Shown here: positions 42,451 to 51,077 of the stretch, piece after piece | Layout of the letters: every line of letters begins with the position of its first letter | How positions within the stretch are numbered: the first letter of the stretch is position 1 | DNA from: Caballeronia mineralivorans PML1(12) | GTDB taxonomy: Bacteria > Pseudomonadota > Gammaproteobacteria > Burkholderiales > Burkholderiaceae | Length of the DNA stretch: 64,000 bases | Direction: 5' to 3' | NCBI RefSeq assembly: GCF_001028175.1 | Contig: NZ_AEJF01000171.1 | Location: 24,447-88,446 of the forward strand | Translations under genes and position numbers: made by a program | The notes under the pieces: model-generated | Seen by the model: the letters and a program-made list of their open reading frames with translations, nothing else | Told to the model about the DNA's origin: nothing | The model's database searches: none

Positions 42451-42563
42451 TTTCAATCCACGCGTCCGTGAAGAGCGCGACAAAAAACGTGCGATTGAGC
42501 GCGAAACACCGAGGCGGCGCGCGTTCGATAGTTTCAATCCATTACGCTCGTCCGGGGGCAGGA
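42451..42563 (-). repeat. Two degenerate CRISPR type I-C-like repeats
   Basis: A 32-nt unit at 42451-42482 begins GTTTCAATCCACGCG and ends GCGCGAC. Read on the minus strand it ends in GCGTGGATTGAAAC, the well-known 3' end of type I-C repeats, and it differs from the common I-C repeat, as I remember it, at 4 of 32 positions. A second, more decayed copy at 42532-42563 keeps TGGATTGAAAC and a CCCCG-ACG-GCG core. The intervening sequence is 49 nt, longer than normal I-C spacers. No cas genes or further repeats are in the window. Likely a relic or a chance match. Confidence 0.35.
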
Positions 42564-42854
42564 AAAAGACTTCGGACAGCTGGTCAGGACTGCGTATGCG
42601 CGCCCGGAGGCATAGCCGGAGCCGGTTACGGCCATAACGCAAAAACCGGGGTTTTGTAACCGGTGCAACATTTTGCTCGGGTAAATCGGGATTTTAGCAG
42701 GTGCTAATATGTCGAATCAGGGTCGAGTCGGGGAAAAGAGTCAGGAATTAGAACAATGCGCCGGCGTGTGGATGTGGTGGCCTGGGCTGTTGCCACGCTT
42801 GGCGCATCTCGCTCATTAGCTCCAAAAGGCCAACATAAGGGAAAGGACCTTGCC
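42564..42854. other. Rest of the argS/DUF1840 divergent intergenic region
   Basis: Together with the repeat-like units it makes a space of 488 bases between divergent genes. It contains a small inverted repeat (CCGGTTAC ... GTAACCGG near 42620-42662) and must hold both promoters. No coding frame is credible. Confidence 0.45.
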
Positions 42855-43181
42855 ATGCTGATCACTTTTAAAACCAGGGCTGCACCGGACGTGCAGATGC
42901 TTGATAACCTCGCTGATTACCTGCTTGGCATCATCGGCAAGCGGCTTGGGGAGCGCGGTGTCATCACGCATGAAGAACTACCTGTATGCATTCAGAAGCT
43001 GGAGTCGGCGGTCGCGGTGGATAAACAGGAACGCGCCGAACACGACGGCCACTTCCACGAAGGCGAACCCGGCCACGAACCGCACGAGATTCCCGTCGGT
43101 CTGGCACAGCGCGCGTACCCGTTTCTGGACATGATGCGAATCGCGCATCAGGCAGAGGGCGACATCCTGTGGGGCGTCTGA
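42855..43181 (+). CDS. DUF1840 domain protein
   Basis: A 108-residue cytosolic protein from ATG 42855 (GGAAAGGACC upstream) starting MLITFKTRAAPDVQMLDNLADYLLGIIGK, which is the DUF1840 N-terminus. The middle (RGVITHEELPVCIQKLESAV) and the His/Glu-rich segment HDGHFHEGEPGHEPHEIPVGL follow, then AYPFLDMMRIAHQAEGDILWGV. The His-rich stretch might bind metal. A family of beta- and gamma-proteobacteria with no assigned function. Confidence 0.92.
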   Translation: MLITFKTRAAPDVQMLDNLADYLLGIIGKRLGERGVITHEELPVCIQKLESAVAVDKQERAEHDGHFHEGEPGHEPHEIPVGLAQRAYPFLDMMRIAHQAEGDILWGV

Positions 43182-43252
43182 GCCTCAGGCGACGTTGCGG
43201 GACTTGACCATTGGCGCTGACCATTTGAGTCAGTGCATTGAGTCAGTGCTTA

Positions 43253-43286
43253 AAAAAACCCGCCTCGTTGCCGATGCGGGTTTTTT
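43253..43286. terminator. Bidirectional terminator between converging genes
   Basis: AAAAAACCCGC (43253-43263) pairs perfectly with GCGGGTTTTTT (43276-43286) across a 12-nt loop; A and T runs on both sides serve both strands. Confidence 0.9.
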
Positions 43287-43307
43287 GTCTTATGAATACG
43301 CAGCGCC

Positions 43308-43526
43308 TTATTGCGCGGCTGCGGACGCCGGCATGCTCGCACCTTTCTTTGCACGCGGCTTGCGGGGTTTCTTCTTGTGCTCGGTGACGGGCGGCGAGTA
43401 ACTCGATGCGGTGCTTGAACTCGCGCCCGTACCTGGCTTGGCGGTGTCCTGCGCGAAGGCAGCCGGACTTCCCGACGTGAACAGCACAGCAGCAGCAACG
43501 GCGAGGACAGGCGTCAGCTTGATCAT
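43308..43526 (-). CDS. Small secreted Lys/Pro/Ala-rich protein
   Basis: A 72-residue product with a Sec signal peptide (MIKLTPVLAVAAAVLFTSGSPAAFAQ) and a short mature part with a Ser/Thr stretch and a basic tail, HKKKPRKPRAKKGAS. Ribosome-binding GGAGAAAG precedes the ATG, and a terminator follows, so it looks like a true gene. No domain is recognisable. Confidence 0.7.
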   Translation of the reverse strand: MIKLTPVLAVAAAVLFTSGSPAAFAQDTAKPGTGASSSTASSYSPPVTEHKKKPRKPRAKKGASMPASAAAQ

Positions 43527-43665
43527 TTTCGACTTTCTCCGTGACGATTGAAGGAATGCGTGACCGCCGCCATGACGGCCTTTGCACTCCCACGAGTGTA
43601 AGGAAAGTCAAAATAACCGTAACTGACTTCGCCAATATTGCGTCTTTGTGATTCCCGGTATTTGC

Positions 43666-46383
43666 CTACAGTAAGGGCGCCAGTGCGCGTTCGGCGTCGT
43701 TCTTCGAAATCGCCATGCGTTGCGCGAAGCTTTCCACCTGATCGTCGCCGATCTTGCCGACCGAAAAATACGTGCTTTCCGGGTGAGCGATGTAAAAGCC
43801 CGACACGCTGGCCGCCGGCAACATGGCCAGCGACTCGGTCACCGTCATGCCGATTTCGTTCGCTTGCAGCACGTCGAACATGTCCTGCTTCACCAGGTGA
43901 TCCGGGCAGGCCGGATAACCCGGCGCGGGGCGAATACCGCGATACTTTTCTTCGATCATCGCGGCGTTGTCGAGCGTTTCCCCTGCGGCGTAACCCCACA
44001 GTTCGCGACGCACCCGCGCGTGCAGCGCTTCTGCGAAGGCTTCCGCGAAACGATCGGCGAGCGCCTTCAGCATGATGGCGCTGTAGTCGTCGTTATCGGC
44101 TTCGAACTGCTTCTCTTTTTTCTCGACACCCAAGCCCGCCGTCACCGCGAACATGCCGATGTAATCCGCCACGCCGGAGTCCTTTGGCGCGATGAAATCC
44201 GCCAGCGAGCGGTTGGCGCGCTGCACGCCATCAACAATCGGACGCACGGTTTGCTGGCGCAAATTGCGCCACGTCATGGCGACTTGCGTGCGGGTGTCGT
44301 CGGTATAGATTTCGATGTCGTCGTCGTTCACCGTGTTCGCCGGCAGCAGCATCACCACGCCGTTTGCCTGCAACCAGCGGCCCTGGATGATGCGCGAGAG
44401 CATCGACTTGCCATCGGAGAAAACGCGCCGAGCCGATTCACCCACGATCTCGTCGTTGAGGATCGCCGGATACGGACCTGCCAGATCCCAGGTCTGGAAG
44501 AACGGCGCCCAGTCGATGTAGTTCGCCAGGTCCGCGAGATCGTAGTTCTTGAAGATGCGCCGCCCGATGAACGTCGGTTTCTTCGGTTCGTAGCTCGCCC
44601 AGTCGATTTTCGTCTTGTTCGCGCGAGCCTCGGCGTAGGTGACCATCGGCTGCGCCTTGCGGTTCGCGTGCTGTGTGCGGATGCGTTCGTAGTCCGTCTT
44701 GAGGTCGTCGAGATACTTCTTTGCGCCGTCATCGGAGAGCAGGCTTGACGCCACCGATACCGACCGCGACGCATCCGGCACATAAACCACCGGACCGTCG
44801 TAATGCGGCGCGATTTTCACAGCGGTATGCACGCGCGAAGTCGTTGCGCCGCCGATCAGCAGCGGCGTTTGCTTGCCGCGGAAATAGTCGTCGCGCTGCA
44901 TTTCCGATGCGACGTAAGCCATTTCTTCAAGGCTCGGCGTAATCAGTCCCGACAAGCCGATGATGTCCGCGCCTTCTTCCTTGGCCTTCGCCAGGATGGT
45001 CGCGCAGGGCACCATCACGCCCATGTTGACTACTTCGAAGTTGTTGCACTGGAGCACGACCGAGACGATGTTCTTGCCGATGTCATGCACATCGCCCTTC
45101 ACGGTTGCGATCACGATCTTGCCCTTCGGCCGGACGTCTTCGCCGGCATCGGCCATGCGCTTCTTTTCTTCCTCGATGTACGGAATCAAATGCGCCACAG
45201 CCTGCTTCATCACACGCGCCGACTTGACCACTTGCGGCAGGAACATCTTGCCGGCTCCGAACAGGTCGCCAACGATATTCATGCCGTCCATCAACGGCCC
45301 TTCGATCACGTTGATCGGCCGGCCGCCCTGGGCTTCAATGCGCGCCCGCACTTCCTCGGTATCTTCCACGATGAAGTTCGTGATGCCGTGCACCAGCGCG
45401 TGAGCGAGACGTTGATCGACGGGCTGATTACGCCATTCGAGGTTCTCTTCCTTCTTCGCAGCGCCGGTTTTGAATTTATCGGCGATTTCGAGCAGACGAT
45501 CCGTGCCGTCTTCGCGGCGATTCAGCACCACGTCTTCCACGCGTTCGCGCAGTTCGGGATCGAGATCCTGATACACGCCGAGCTGCCCCGCGTTCACGAT
45601 GCCCATGTCCATGCCCGCCTGAATCGCGTGGTAGAGGAACACGGTATGGATGGCTTCGCGCACCGGGTCATTGCCGCGAAACGAGAACGACACATTCGAC
45701 ACACCGCCACTGATCTTCGCGTGGGGCAGGTTTTTCTTGATCCAGCGCGTGGCGTTGATGAAGTCGACGGCGTAGTTGTTGTGCTCTTCGATGCCCGTCG
45801 CGATCGCGAAAATGTTCGGATCGAAGATGATGTCTTCGGGCGGGAAACCCACTTCATTCACGAGGAAATCGTACGAGCGCTTGCAGATTTGCGTCTTGCG
45901 TTCGAAGGTATCGGCCTGGCCGTCTTCGTCGAAGGCCATCACGACCGCGGCCGCGCCGTATCGACGAATCAGCGTGGCGTGATGACGGAATGCTTCTTCG
46001 CCTTCTTTTAGCGAGATCGAGTTCACGACCGCCTTGCCCTGCACGCATTTCAGGCCCGCTTCAATCACCTCCCATTTCGACGAGTCGATCATGATCGGCA
46101 CGCGCGAAATGTCCGGCTCGGAAGCGATCAGGTTCAGGAACCGGACCATGGCCGCCTTCGAATCGAGCATGGCCTCGTCCATGTTGATGTCGATGATCTG
46201 CGCGCCGTTCTCAACCTGCTGGCGCGCGACGGCCAGCGCTTCGTCGAACTGGTTGTTGAGGATCATGCGGGAGAACGCCTTCGATCCCGTCACGTTGGTC
46301 CGCTCGCCCACGTTGATGAAAAGCGAACCGTCGGTGACGTTGAACGGCTCGAGGCCGGAAAGGCGCATGGTGTGATCGGTCAT
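43666..46383 (-). CDS. metH: Cobalamin-dependent methionine synthase, folate/B12/activation subunit
   Basis: A 905-residue polypeptide equal to the last three modules of E. coli MetH: the pterin-binding TIM barrel (starting FINVGERTNVTGSKAFSR), the B12-binding module with the base-off His ligand in VKGDVHDIGKNIVSVVL and the Ser/Thr-Gly signature LIGGATTSRVHTA, and the AdoMet-dependent reactivation domain (DDYSAIMLKALADRFAEAFAE, RGIRPAPGYPACPDH). It transfers methyl from 5-methyl-THF to homocysteine through cobalamin. The homocysteine-binding module is in the separate upstream gene. Confidence 0.96.
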   Translation of the reverse strand: MTDHTMRLSGLEPFNVTDGSLFINVGERTNVTGSKAFSRMILNNQFDEALAVARQQVENGAQIIDINMDEAMLDSKAAMVRFLNLIASEPDISRVPIMIDSSKWEVIEAGLKCVQGKAVVNSISLKEGEEAFRHHATLIRRYGAAAVVMAFDEDGQADTFERKTQICKRSYDFLVNEVGFPPEDIIFDPNIFAIATGIEEHNNYAVDFINATRWIKKNLPHAKISGGVSNVSFSFRGNDPVREAIHTVFLYHAIQAGMDMGIVNAGQLGVYQDLDPELRERVEDVVLNRREDGTDRLLEIADKFKTGAAKKEENLEWRNQPVDQRLAHALVHGITNFIVEDTEEVRARIEAQGGRPINVIEGPLMDGMNIVGDLFGAGKMFLPQVVKSARVMKQAVAHLIPYIEEEKKRMADAGEDVRPKGKIVIATVKGDVHDIGKNIVSVVLQCNNFEVVNMGVMVPCATILAKAKEEGADIIGLSGLITPSLEEMAYVASEMQRDDYFRGKQTPLLIGGATTSRVHTAVKIAPHYDGPVVYVPDASRSVSVASSLLSDDGAKKYLDDLKTDYERIRTQHANRKAQPMVTYAEARANKTKIDWASYEPKKPTFIGRRIFKNYDLADLANYIDWAPFFQTWDLAGPYPAILNDEIVGESARRVFSDGKSMLSRIIQGRWLQANGVVMLLPANTVNDDDIEIYTDDTRTQVAMTWRNLRQQTVRPIVDGVQRANRSLADFIAPKDSGVADYIGMFAVTAGLGVEKKEKQFEADNDDYSAIMLKALADRFAEAFAEALHARVRRELWGYAAGETLDNAAMIEEKYRGIRPAPGYPACPDHLVKQDMFDVLQANEIGMTVTESLAMLPAASVSGFYIAHPESTYFSVGKIGDDQVESFAQRMAISKNDAERALAPLL

Positions 46384-46448
46384 GGTGTCCCTGGGCGTTG
46401 CAGCGTGATTGTCTTGTCGGGCGTCTTGGGCGTCGTGGGGGGGGCGTG

Positions 46449-47525
46449 TCAGGCAGCTTCACGATAATGCGACGGCCACTTGCGCGGCTTCACATCGGCG
46501 AGTGCCTTCGCGATCTCCGCGATATGTTCCGGCGTCGTCCCGCAGCACCCGCCCGCCAGATTCACGAGCCCCGCCTGTGCGAACTCCTTCAGCAAGCTCG
46601 ATGTGACATCGGGCGTTTCATCGAAGCCTGTATCGCTCATCGGATTCGGCAAACCCGCGTTCGGATAACACGAGACATATGTGTCGCAAAGCTTCGACAA
46701 CTCCGCGATATACGGCCTCATGAGCGCCGCGCCCAACGCGCAGTTCAACCCGAACGTCAACGGCCGTGCATGGCGCAGCGAGTTCCAGAACGCTTCCACC
46801 GTTTGCCCCGACAGAATGCGCCCTGAGGCATCGGTAACAGTGCCCGAGATCATGATGGGCAGCAGCTCGCCCGTGTCCTCGAACAGCTGATCGAGCGCGA
46901 ACAGCGCGGCCTTCGCGTTCAAGGTATCGAAGATGGTTTCGACCAGGAACAGATCGCAGCCCGCGTCCATCAGCGCCTTCGCCTGCTCGTAGTACGCGGC
47001 GCGCAGTTCGTCGAAGGTCACGTTGCGAGCGGCCGGATCGTTGACGTCCGGCGAGATGCTTGCGGTCTTCGGCGTTGGCCCGATCGCGCCCGCGACAAAG
47101 CGCGGCTTGTCCGGCGTGGAGTACGCATCGCAAGCTTCGCGCGCCAGCTTCGCCGACTGCATGTTCATTTCGACCGCCAGCGATTCCATGCCGTAATCGG
47201 CTTGCGCCACGGTCGTTGCACCGAAGGTGTTCGTCTCGAGGATGTCCGCGCCGGCAGCCAGGTACTTGTCGTGGATCTCGCGAATCACATGTGGCTGCGT
47301 GATCGACAACAACTCGTTGTTGCCCTTGATATCGCGCCCATAGTCGGCAAAACGCGCCCCGCGATACGCGGCTTCGTCGAGCTTGTAGCGCTGGATCATG
47401 GTGCCCATCGCGCCGTCGAGAATGAGAATGCGCTGTTGCAAAAGCGTAGGCAACACGGCGCCGCGCGTGTACGGGCGGCGCGCGGCGGCTGACTTCGGGG
47501 CGTCAATTGCGGCGGACGGATTCAT
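46449..47525 (-). CDS. metH: Methionine synthase homocysteine-binding subunit (N-terminal module of MetH)
   Basis: A 358-residue TIM-barrel homocysteine S-methyltransferase: ILILDGAMGTMIQRYKLDEAAYRGARFADY at the start, Cys in TFGLNCALGA and the zinc-binding GGCCGTTPEHI near the end. It matches only residues ~1-350 of E. coli MetH; the remaining modules follow in a separate gene 65 nt downstream. The start is uncertain: ATG 47525 (chosen) or 47534 (spacing from GGAG too short). This two-gene MetH is usual in Burkholderia, so it is a split, not a frameshift. Confidence 0.93.
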   Translation of the reverse strand: MNPSAAIDAPKSAAARRPYTRGAVLPTLLQQRILILDGAMGTMIQRYKLDEAAYRGARFADYGRDIKGNNELLSITQPHVIREIHDKYLAAGADILETNTFGATTVAQADYGMESLAVEMNMQSAKLAREACDAYSTPDKPRFVAGAIGPTPKTASISPDVNDPAARNVTFDELRAAYYEQAKALMDAGCDLFLVETIFDTLNAKAALFALDQLFEDTGELLPIMISGTVTDASGRILSGQTVEAFWNSLRHARPLTFGLNCALGAALMRPYIAELSKLCDTYVSCYPNAGLPNPMSDTGFDETPDVTSSLLKEFAQAGLVNLAGGCCGTTPEHIAEIAKALADVKPRKWPSHYREAA

Positions 47526-47637
47526 GATCGACATGGCTCCAAACAGGCTGAAATAGCCCAACATTGTATCTGTAGTAGGGTTCGACCGTTTTCTTATGGC
47601 GCTTTCCAAAACAACGGGCGAGCGACGCTCAAGAACA

Positions 47638-47670
47638 AAAAACCCCGCCACTTTCGTCGGCGGGGTTTTT
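47638..47670 (-). terminator. Rho-independent terminator of the DUF3567 gene
   Basis: AAAAACCCCGCC (47638-47649) pairs perfectly with 47659-47670; leftward it runs into a T tract. It lies about 45 nt after the DUF3567 stop and separates that gene from metH. Confidence 0.9.
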
Positions 47671-47714
47671 GGGGATGTCGCTGCTGTTCTTACTGCTCAG
47701 CCGGGGTACAACGG

Positions 47715-47972
47715 TTAGTGGAGGATCACCGGCTGGTTCATCAAGATGTCGAACTGGCCGAGGAACTCGTCCACGTCCTCGAGCGATTGCTCTTCTTCCA
47801 TCAACTTCTGGACATGCTCGCGAAAACGCGCCGCGAGTGCGCCGTCAATGAAGATTTCGCGCTGCATGGTCTTGTCCACGATCTCGTAACCCCCCGCTTT
47901 CATCGCGAGATGATTGTCCTGCGGCGGGAATTCGACTACACAATAGTTAGGGCTGTTGTAGATCATCTGCAT
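47715..47972 (-). CDS. DUF3567 domain protein
   Basis: The 85-residue protein MQMIYNSPNYCVVEFPPQDNH... matches the DUF3567 family of beta-proteobacteria from end to end (EIVDKTMQREIFIDGALAARF, then SLEDVDEFLGQFDILMNQPVILH). It is small, acidic and without signal or membrane segment. The function is not known. An AGGAGTG site precedes the ATG. It is monocistronic. Confidence 0.93.
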   Translation of the reverse strand: MQMIYNSPNYCVVEFPPQDNHLAMKAGGYEIVDKTMQREIFIDGALAARFREHVQKLMEEEQSLEDVDEFLGQFDILMNQPVILH

Positions 47973-48091
47973 GGCGACACTCCTTATTCCTGTTTGCCCG
48001 TAAGGCGTTTCACCGTCTTACATTGAGCGTTTGGGTTGGAATTCAAGGGGTGGCCTCGACGTTGAGTCCGAAAGCCCATCGAGGACCTTTG

Positions 48092-48283
48092 TTAGACATT
48101 CTCCCGCAAAAATGTTTCCAGAAACGCCGCGAAACGCTGTGTTTCTTCTACTGGGGACAGATGTGTCGCGTCAAGTATTTCGAATCTTGGATCCATGATT
48201 GAATCTACCACCACTTCCGGGTGCGCCTTCCGGTACGTTTCCGTCAGCAAACTTCGCACCGTTCCATTGACGATACTCGCCGT
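48092..48283 (-). pseudogene. C-terminal relic of an alpha/beta-hydrolase
   Basis: A 63-codon open stretch on the minus strand lacks a start codon but encodes a recognisable alpha/beta-hydrolase C-terminus: SLLTETYRKAHPEVV, DPRFEILDATHLSPVEETQ, RFAAFLETFLRENV. The catalytic His would be in DATHLSPVE. The stop is TAA at 48092-48094. The rest of the hydrolase is missing; upstream in the same frame is the stop codon of the small ORF at 48284. Confidence 0.65.
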
Positions 48284-48550
48284 TCAGTTTTGCCGCACAT
48301 TCGCCGCGCATTTATCGGAATGAGGCTTCATCTGCGGCGTCGTGAACACCTTCATGCTAAGAACGTACCGCGTGTCGAAACCGTTGACCGTCACTTGCAT
48401 GCTGGCCCCGTTTGGATGCGGTTTCAGTTCGGGATCGAACCATCTTTCACACGTCCGTGCATGCTCTGGAGTCACCTGTTTAACGGCTATTTCCGGCGAA
48501 TCTTTACGTCGCGCAGGTTCGCCGGGCGTGGGGCTCAGGTCCGCTTTCAC
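48284..48550 (-). CDS. Short hypothetical protein, doubtful
   Basis: An 88-codon frame from GTG 48550 with a hydrophilic product (TCERWFDPELKPHPNGASMQ, then NGFDTRYVLSMKVFTTPQMKP, ending CAANVRQN). The second half looks protein-like, with two Cys; the first part is Pro/Arg-rich and weak. It could be the remnant of a longer secreted protein. A stop lies directly before the GTG, and no good ribosome-binding site is seen. It precedes the hydrolase relic in the same frame. Confidence 0.4.
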   Translation of the reverse strand: MKADLSPTPGEPARRKDSPEIAVKQVTPEHARTCERWFDPELKPHPNGASMQVTVNGFDTRYVLSMKVFTTPQMKPHSDKCAANVRQN

Positions 48551-48561
48551 CTACGAGGAAA

Positions 48562-49791
48562 TCAGGGTTTGTCGGATCCAGGCGTGCCGGGTGTTGAATT
48601 GTCGGACGCATTCGGTGTGCCTGCACCGGATTGATCCGGCGTTACGGACGGTGGCTGCAGCTTGCCGCGCCAGAGCATTTCGATCTGCATGCCGTTCGGC
48701 TCCGTCTGCAGAATACGCACGGGCAGCCAGCCCAGCGCGGGCGCGAGCCAGATGTCCAGACGCCGGCGATCGCCGTCGCGTCGGGGCAGGCGGGTGAAAT
48801 GGCGTGCCTGGACGTTGCCGTCGGCGGTCTGGACGTTTTCATCGCCGACGGTTTCTATTGGCCAGATCTCGTTGCTGTCGTTATCGGCAACACTGAATTG
48901 ACGCGCTACGCCGGGTTTGTAGGTGTCGGGTGTGCCTCGTACAAGGCTCGATAGCTGCATGACCACGCTGAAGCGATCCTGCGCGCCATCGGCGAGTGGC
49001 TGGTTGTTCGGCGTGCGTGTATAGACCAATTGCTTCGTGGTGCGATCGAAGACGGTGATGTCGGCGGCACGGCGGCCACGCTGCTCCGAGTATTGCTCAG
49101 GCGCAAGGCCAAAACGATCGGTGTGACCCTTGCTGGAATATACGTAAGGCCCGACGAACGGCAAGGGGATGGAGACGACCATCTCGTAGTGCTGGCCGTC
49201 GTTGATCCAGTGGATCGTGCCTACCTGATTCATCACGCCGTTGATTCGCGTGTCGTATCGAAGTTCACCCGAGGGCGGGACGCTGAACTTATCGGCGGGC
49301 GCGGCTGCTGCTTGGGAGGCTGCTGCCGCTTGAGCGGCAGCAGCATCGCTCGCTGCCTTTGCGGATGCTTGTGCTGCTTGAGCGGCTTGTGCTGCTTGCT
49401 CGGCCTGTGCCGCTTGCTCGGCCTGTGCCGCTTCCACAGCCTGCACCGCTTGTTCAGTTTGTTGCGCTGTCGTGATGGCGTGTGTAGGTTGAGGTTGCGG
49501 CGCCGGTTTGGGTCTCGGCCTGGGGGCGGGCGGAGGCGATGCGGGGGGCGTCGGCGTTTGCGCTACAGGCTTGGGTGTCAATAACTCCACCTGCACCGGG
49601 ACATGTTCCGCCGGCGTCGGGTTCGACGTGCTCCTGCTCCTCTCCACCCAACGTCCAGCAACCCAATGCAGCGCTACTACGGCGAGCAGCACGGCCAGCC
49701 ACACGACCCATCGAAGGGAAGGGTCGGAGGATGAATCGTCGGATGATCCGCCAGAAACGGCGCGACGGCGGCGAAGCAGGGAGAACGGCAT
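48562..49791 (-). CDS. DUF3108 protein with TonB-like N-terminus
   Basis: A 409-residue protein. An N-terminal membrane helix (WVVWLAVLLAVVALHWVAGRWVER, about residues 28-51) is followed by a Pro-rich segment (PPASPPPAPRPRPKPAP), an Ala/Gln/Glu repeat tract of EQAAQA units (about 120-150), and the DUF3108 domain from about residue 178 (GELRYDTRINGVMNQVGTIHWINDG ... GWLPVRILQTEPNGMQIEMLWRG). The layout, with a periplasm-spanning linker, resembles a TonB-type or envelope-anchored protein. DUF3108 is a beta-barrel-like periplasmic fold of unknown function. Confidence 0.9.
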   Translation of the reverse strand: MPFSLLRRRRAVSGGSSDDSSSDPSLRWVVWLAVLLAVVALHWVAGRWVERSRSTSNPTPAEHVPVQVELLTPKPVAQTPTPPASPPPAPRPRPKPAPQPQPTHAITTAQQTEQAVQAVEAAQAEQAAQAEQAAQAAQAAQASAKAASDAAAAQAAAASQAAAAPADKFSVPPSGELRYDTRINGVMNQVGTIHWINDGQHYEMVVSIPLPFVGPYVYSSKGHTDRFGLAPEQYSEQRGRRAADITVFDRTTKQLVYTRTPNNQPLADGAQDRFSVVMQLSSLVRGTPDTYKPGVARQFSVADNDSNEIWPIETVGDENVQTADGNVQARHFTRLPRRDGDRRRLDIWLAPALGWLPVRILQTEPNGMQIEMLWRGKLQPPSVTPDQSGAGTPNASDNSTPGTPGSDKP

Positions 49792-49965
49792 TGGCTAGCT
49801 CGGAAACGCGCGTGGTCAGGCAAGCGTGTAAAACGCTGCCCGGGAAATAATCGGCGGCGATCATGAAAGAACGCAGGTGAAAAAGAGATCGCGGGCGAAA
49901 CACCTATGACCCGCGTGCACGCCGCGATGTTCCGCGCGGGTGTTGAGACATGCAATCCTCAAGTA

Positions 49966-50838
49966 TTACCGTTCGCCAGGTTTGTACCCGAGTTCGTAAG
50001 AAAGTTGTCCGGCGCACTCGCGCAAGGCGGTGTCGATTTCCCCGCCCCAGCGGGTATCGAACGATCCTTCGTGGCCGAGCGCAATCAGCCCGAGCGCGAG
50101 ATCACCGGTCGAGTCGAATACAGGCGTACAGAACGCATGGATGGTCGGCAGCAGCATACCCTCCACGCGCGCCGCGCCGTGTGCGCGGATATCGGCGAGC
50201 AGTGGTTCAATGTCCTCCATCGACTGCCGCGTGGCGGCGAGTTCGCGGTCGAGCATTGCTTGCGTCTTGCTACGCGGCAGCCACGCGGCAAACAGCAAAC
50301 CCGTCGCCGATGACAACAGCGGCATGACATCGCCGAGTTTCAACGATGCCTTCGCCGGATAGCTCGACTCCATCCAGTGCACGACGGTCGGGCCCTGGTT
50401 GCCCCACACTGCGATGCCTACCGTCTGGTCGAGCCGGTCACGCAACTCCGTCAGCGCGATGCGCGCGAGCTTCACGCCATCAACGCGGGCCAAGCGCGCC
50501 AGACCCATTTGCAACGCGAAACCGCCGAGTTCATAGCGCCCGGAAACCGGATCCTGCGAGACTGCGCCCAGCCGCAGGAAACTCACCAGATAGCGATGCG
50601 CCTTCGCCGGACTCATGCCGGCGCGCTGGGCGAGATCGCGCAGCATCATCGCGCGCGGCTCGTTCGTCAGCACGTCGAGCAGGCGGAAGCCGACTTCTAT
50701 CGACTGGATGCCGGAGCGGGATTTCTCTTCGGCGGTGTCGGTTGAGTCGGAGGAATCTGCGAGGTCGAGGGCATCGTCGGCTTCGGCTTGTTCGGATGCG
50801 GGCAACGTGGACGAAGCGGGACGGCTGGGAGAGGGCAT
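49966..50838 (-). CDS. IclR-family transcriptional regulator
   Basis: A 290-residue regulator. An acidic N-terminal tail (about 45 residues, SEQAEADDALDLADSSDS) precedes the winged helix GIQSIEVGFRLLDVLTNEPRAMMLRDLAQRAGMSPAKAHRYLVSFLRLG. The effector domain includes LRDRLDQTVGIAVWGNQGPTVV and the C-terminal region FSLGLIALGHEGS-like sequence. IclR proteins control catabolic operons for aromatic or small acids. It is divergent from the FAH-hydrolase gene, so it likely controls the 51-54 kb cluster (inference). Confidence 0.92.
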   Translation of the reverse strand: MPSPSRPASSTLPASEQAEADDALDLADSSDSTDTAEEKSRSGIQSIEVGFRLLDVLTNEPRAMMLRDLAQRAGMSPAKAHRYLVSFLRLGAVSQDPVSGRYELGGFALQMGLARLARVDGVKLARIALTELRDRLDQTVGIAVWGNQGPTVVHWMESSYPAKASLKLGDVMPLLSSATGLLFAAWLPRSKTQAMLDRELAATRQSMEDIEPLLADIRAHGAARVEGMLLPTIHAFCTPVFDSTGDLALGLIALGHEGSFDTRWGGEIDTALRECAGQLSYELGYKPGER

Positions 50839-51077
50839 GGAGAAATCGATGACGGCGCGAGCCGGTTCATAAAACCAATGTTAGGTCGGGCGCGTGAGCG
50901 GCTTAAATGGAGACGGTAAACAGCTAAGGGCATGGCGAATGCGACTACATGGAAACGGCAACCGGCAAACGCCGTGATATTCCACCGCCTCAGCCCGAAT
51001 CGTCGCAAAACCGCCCCGACGCGATTCACCATCGTAAAATAGATTTCCTCCATCGTCACTAAACGTAGAGACGCTTT

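Noticed and set aside
42451..42563. Active CRISPR array
   Set aside because: Only two repeat-like units, the second badly decayed, an interval of 49 nt and no cas genes. Kept only as a possible relic.
44803..46011. A 402-codon frame opposite metH
   Set aside because: Antisense shadow with Arg/His/Ala bias and no ribosome-binding site.
47526..47637. Cobalamin or SAM/SAH riboswitch before metH
   Set aside because: The leader is short and shows none of the conserved blocks of these riboswitches.
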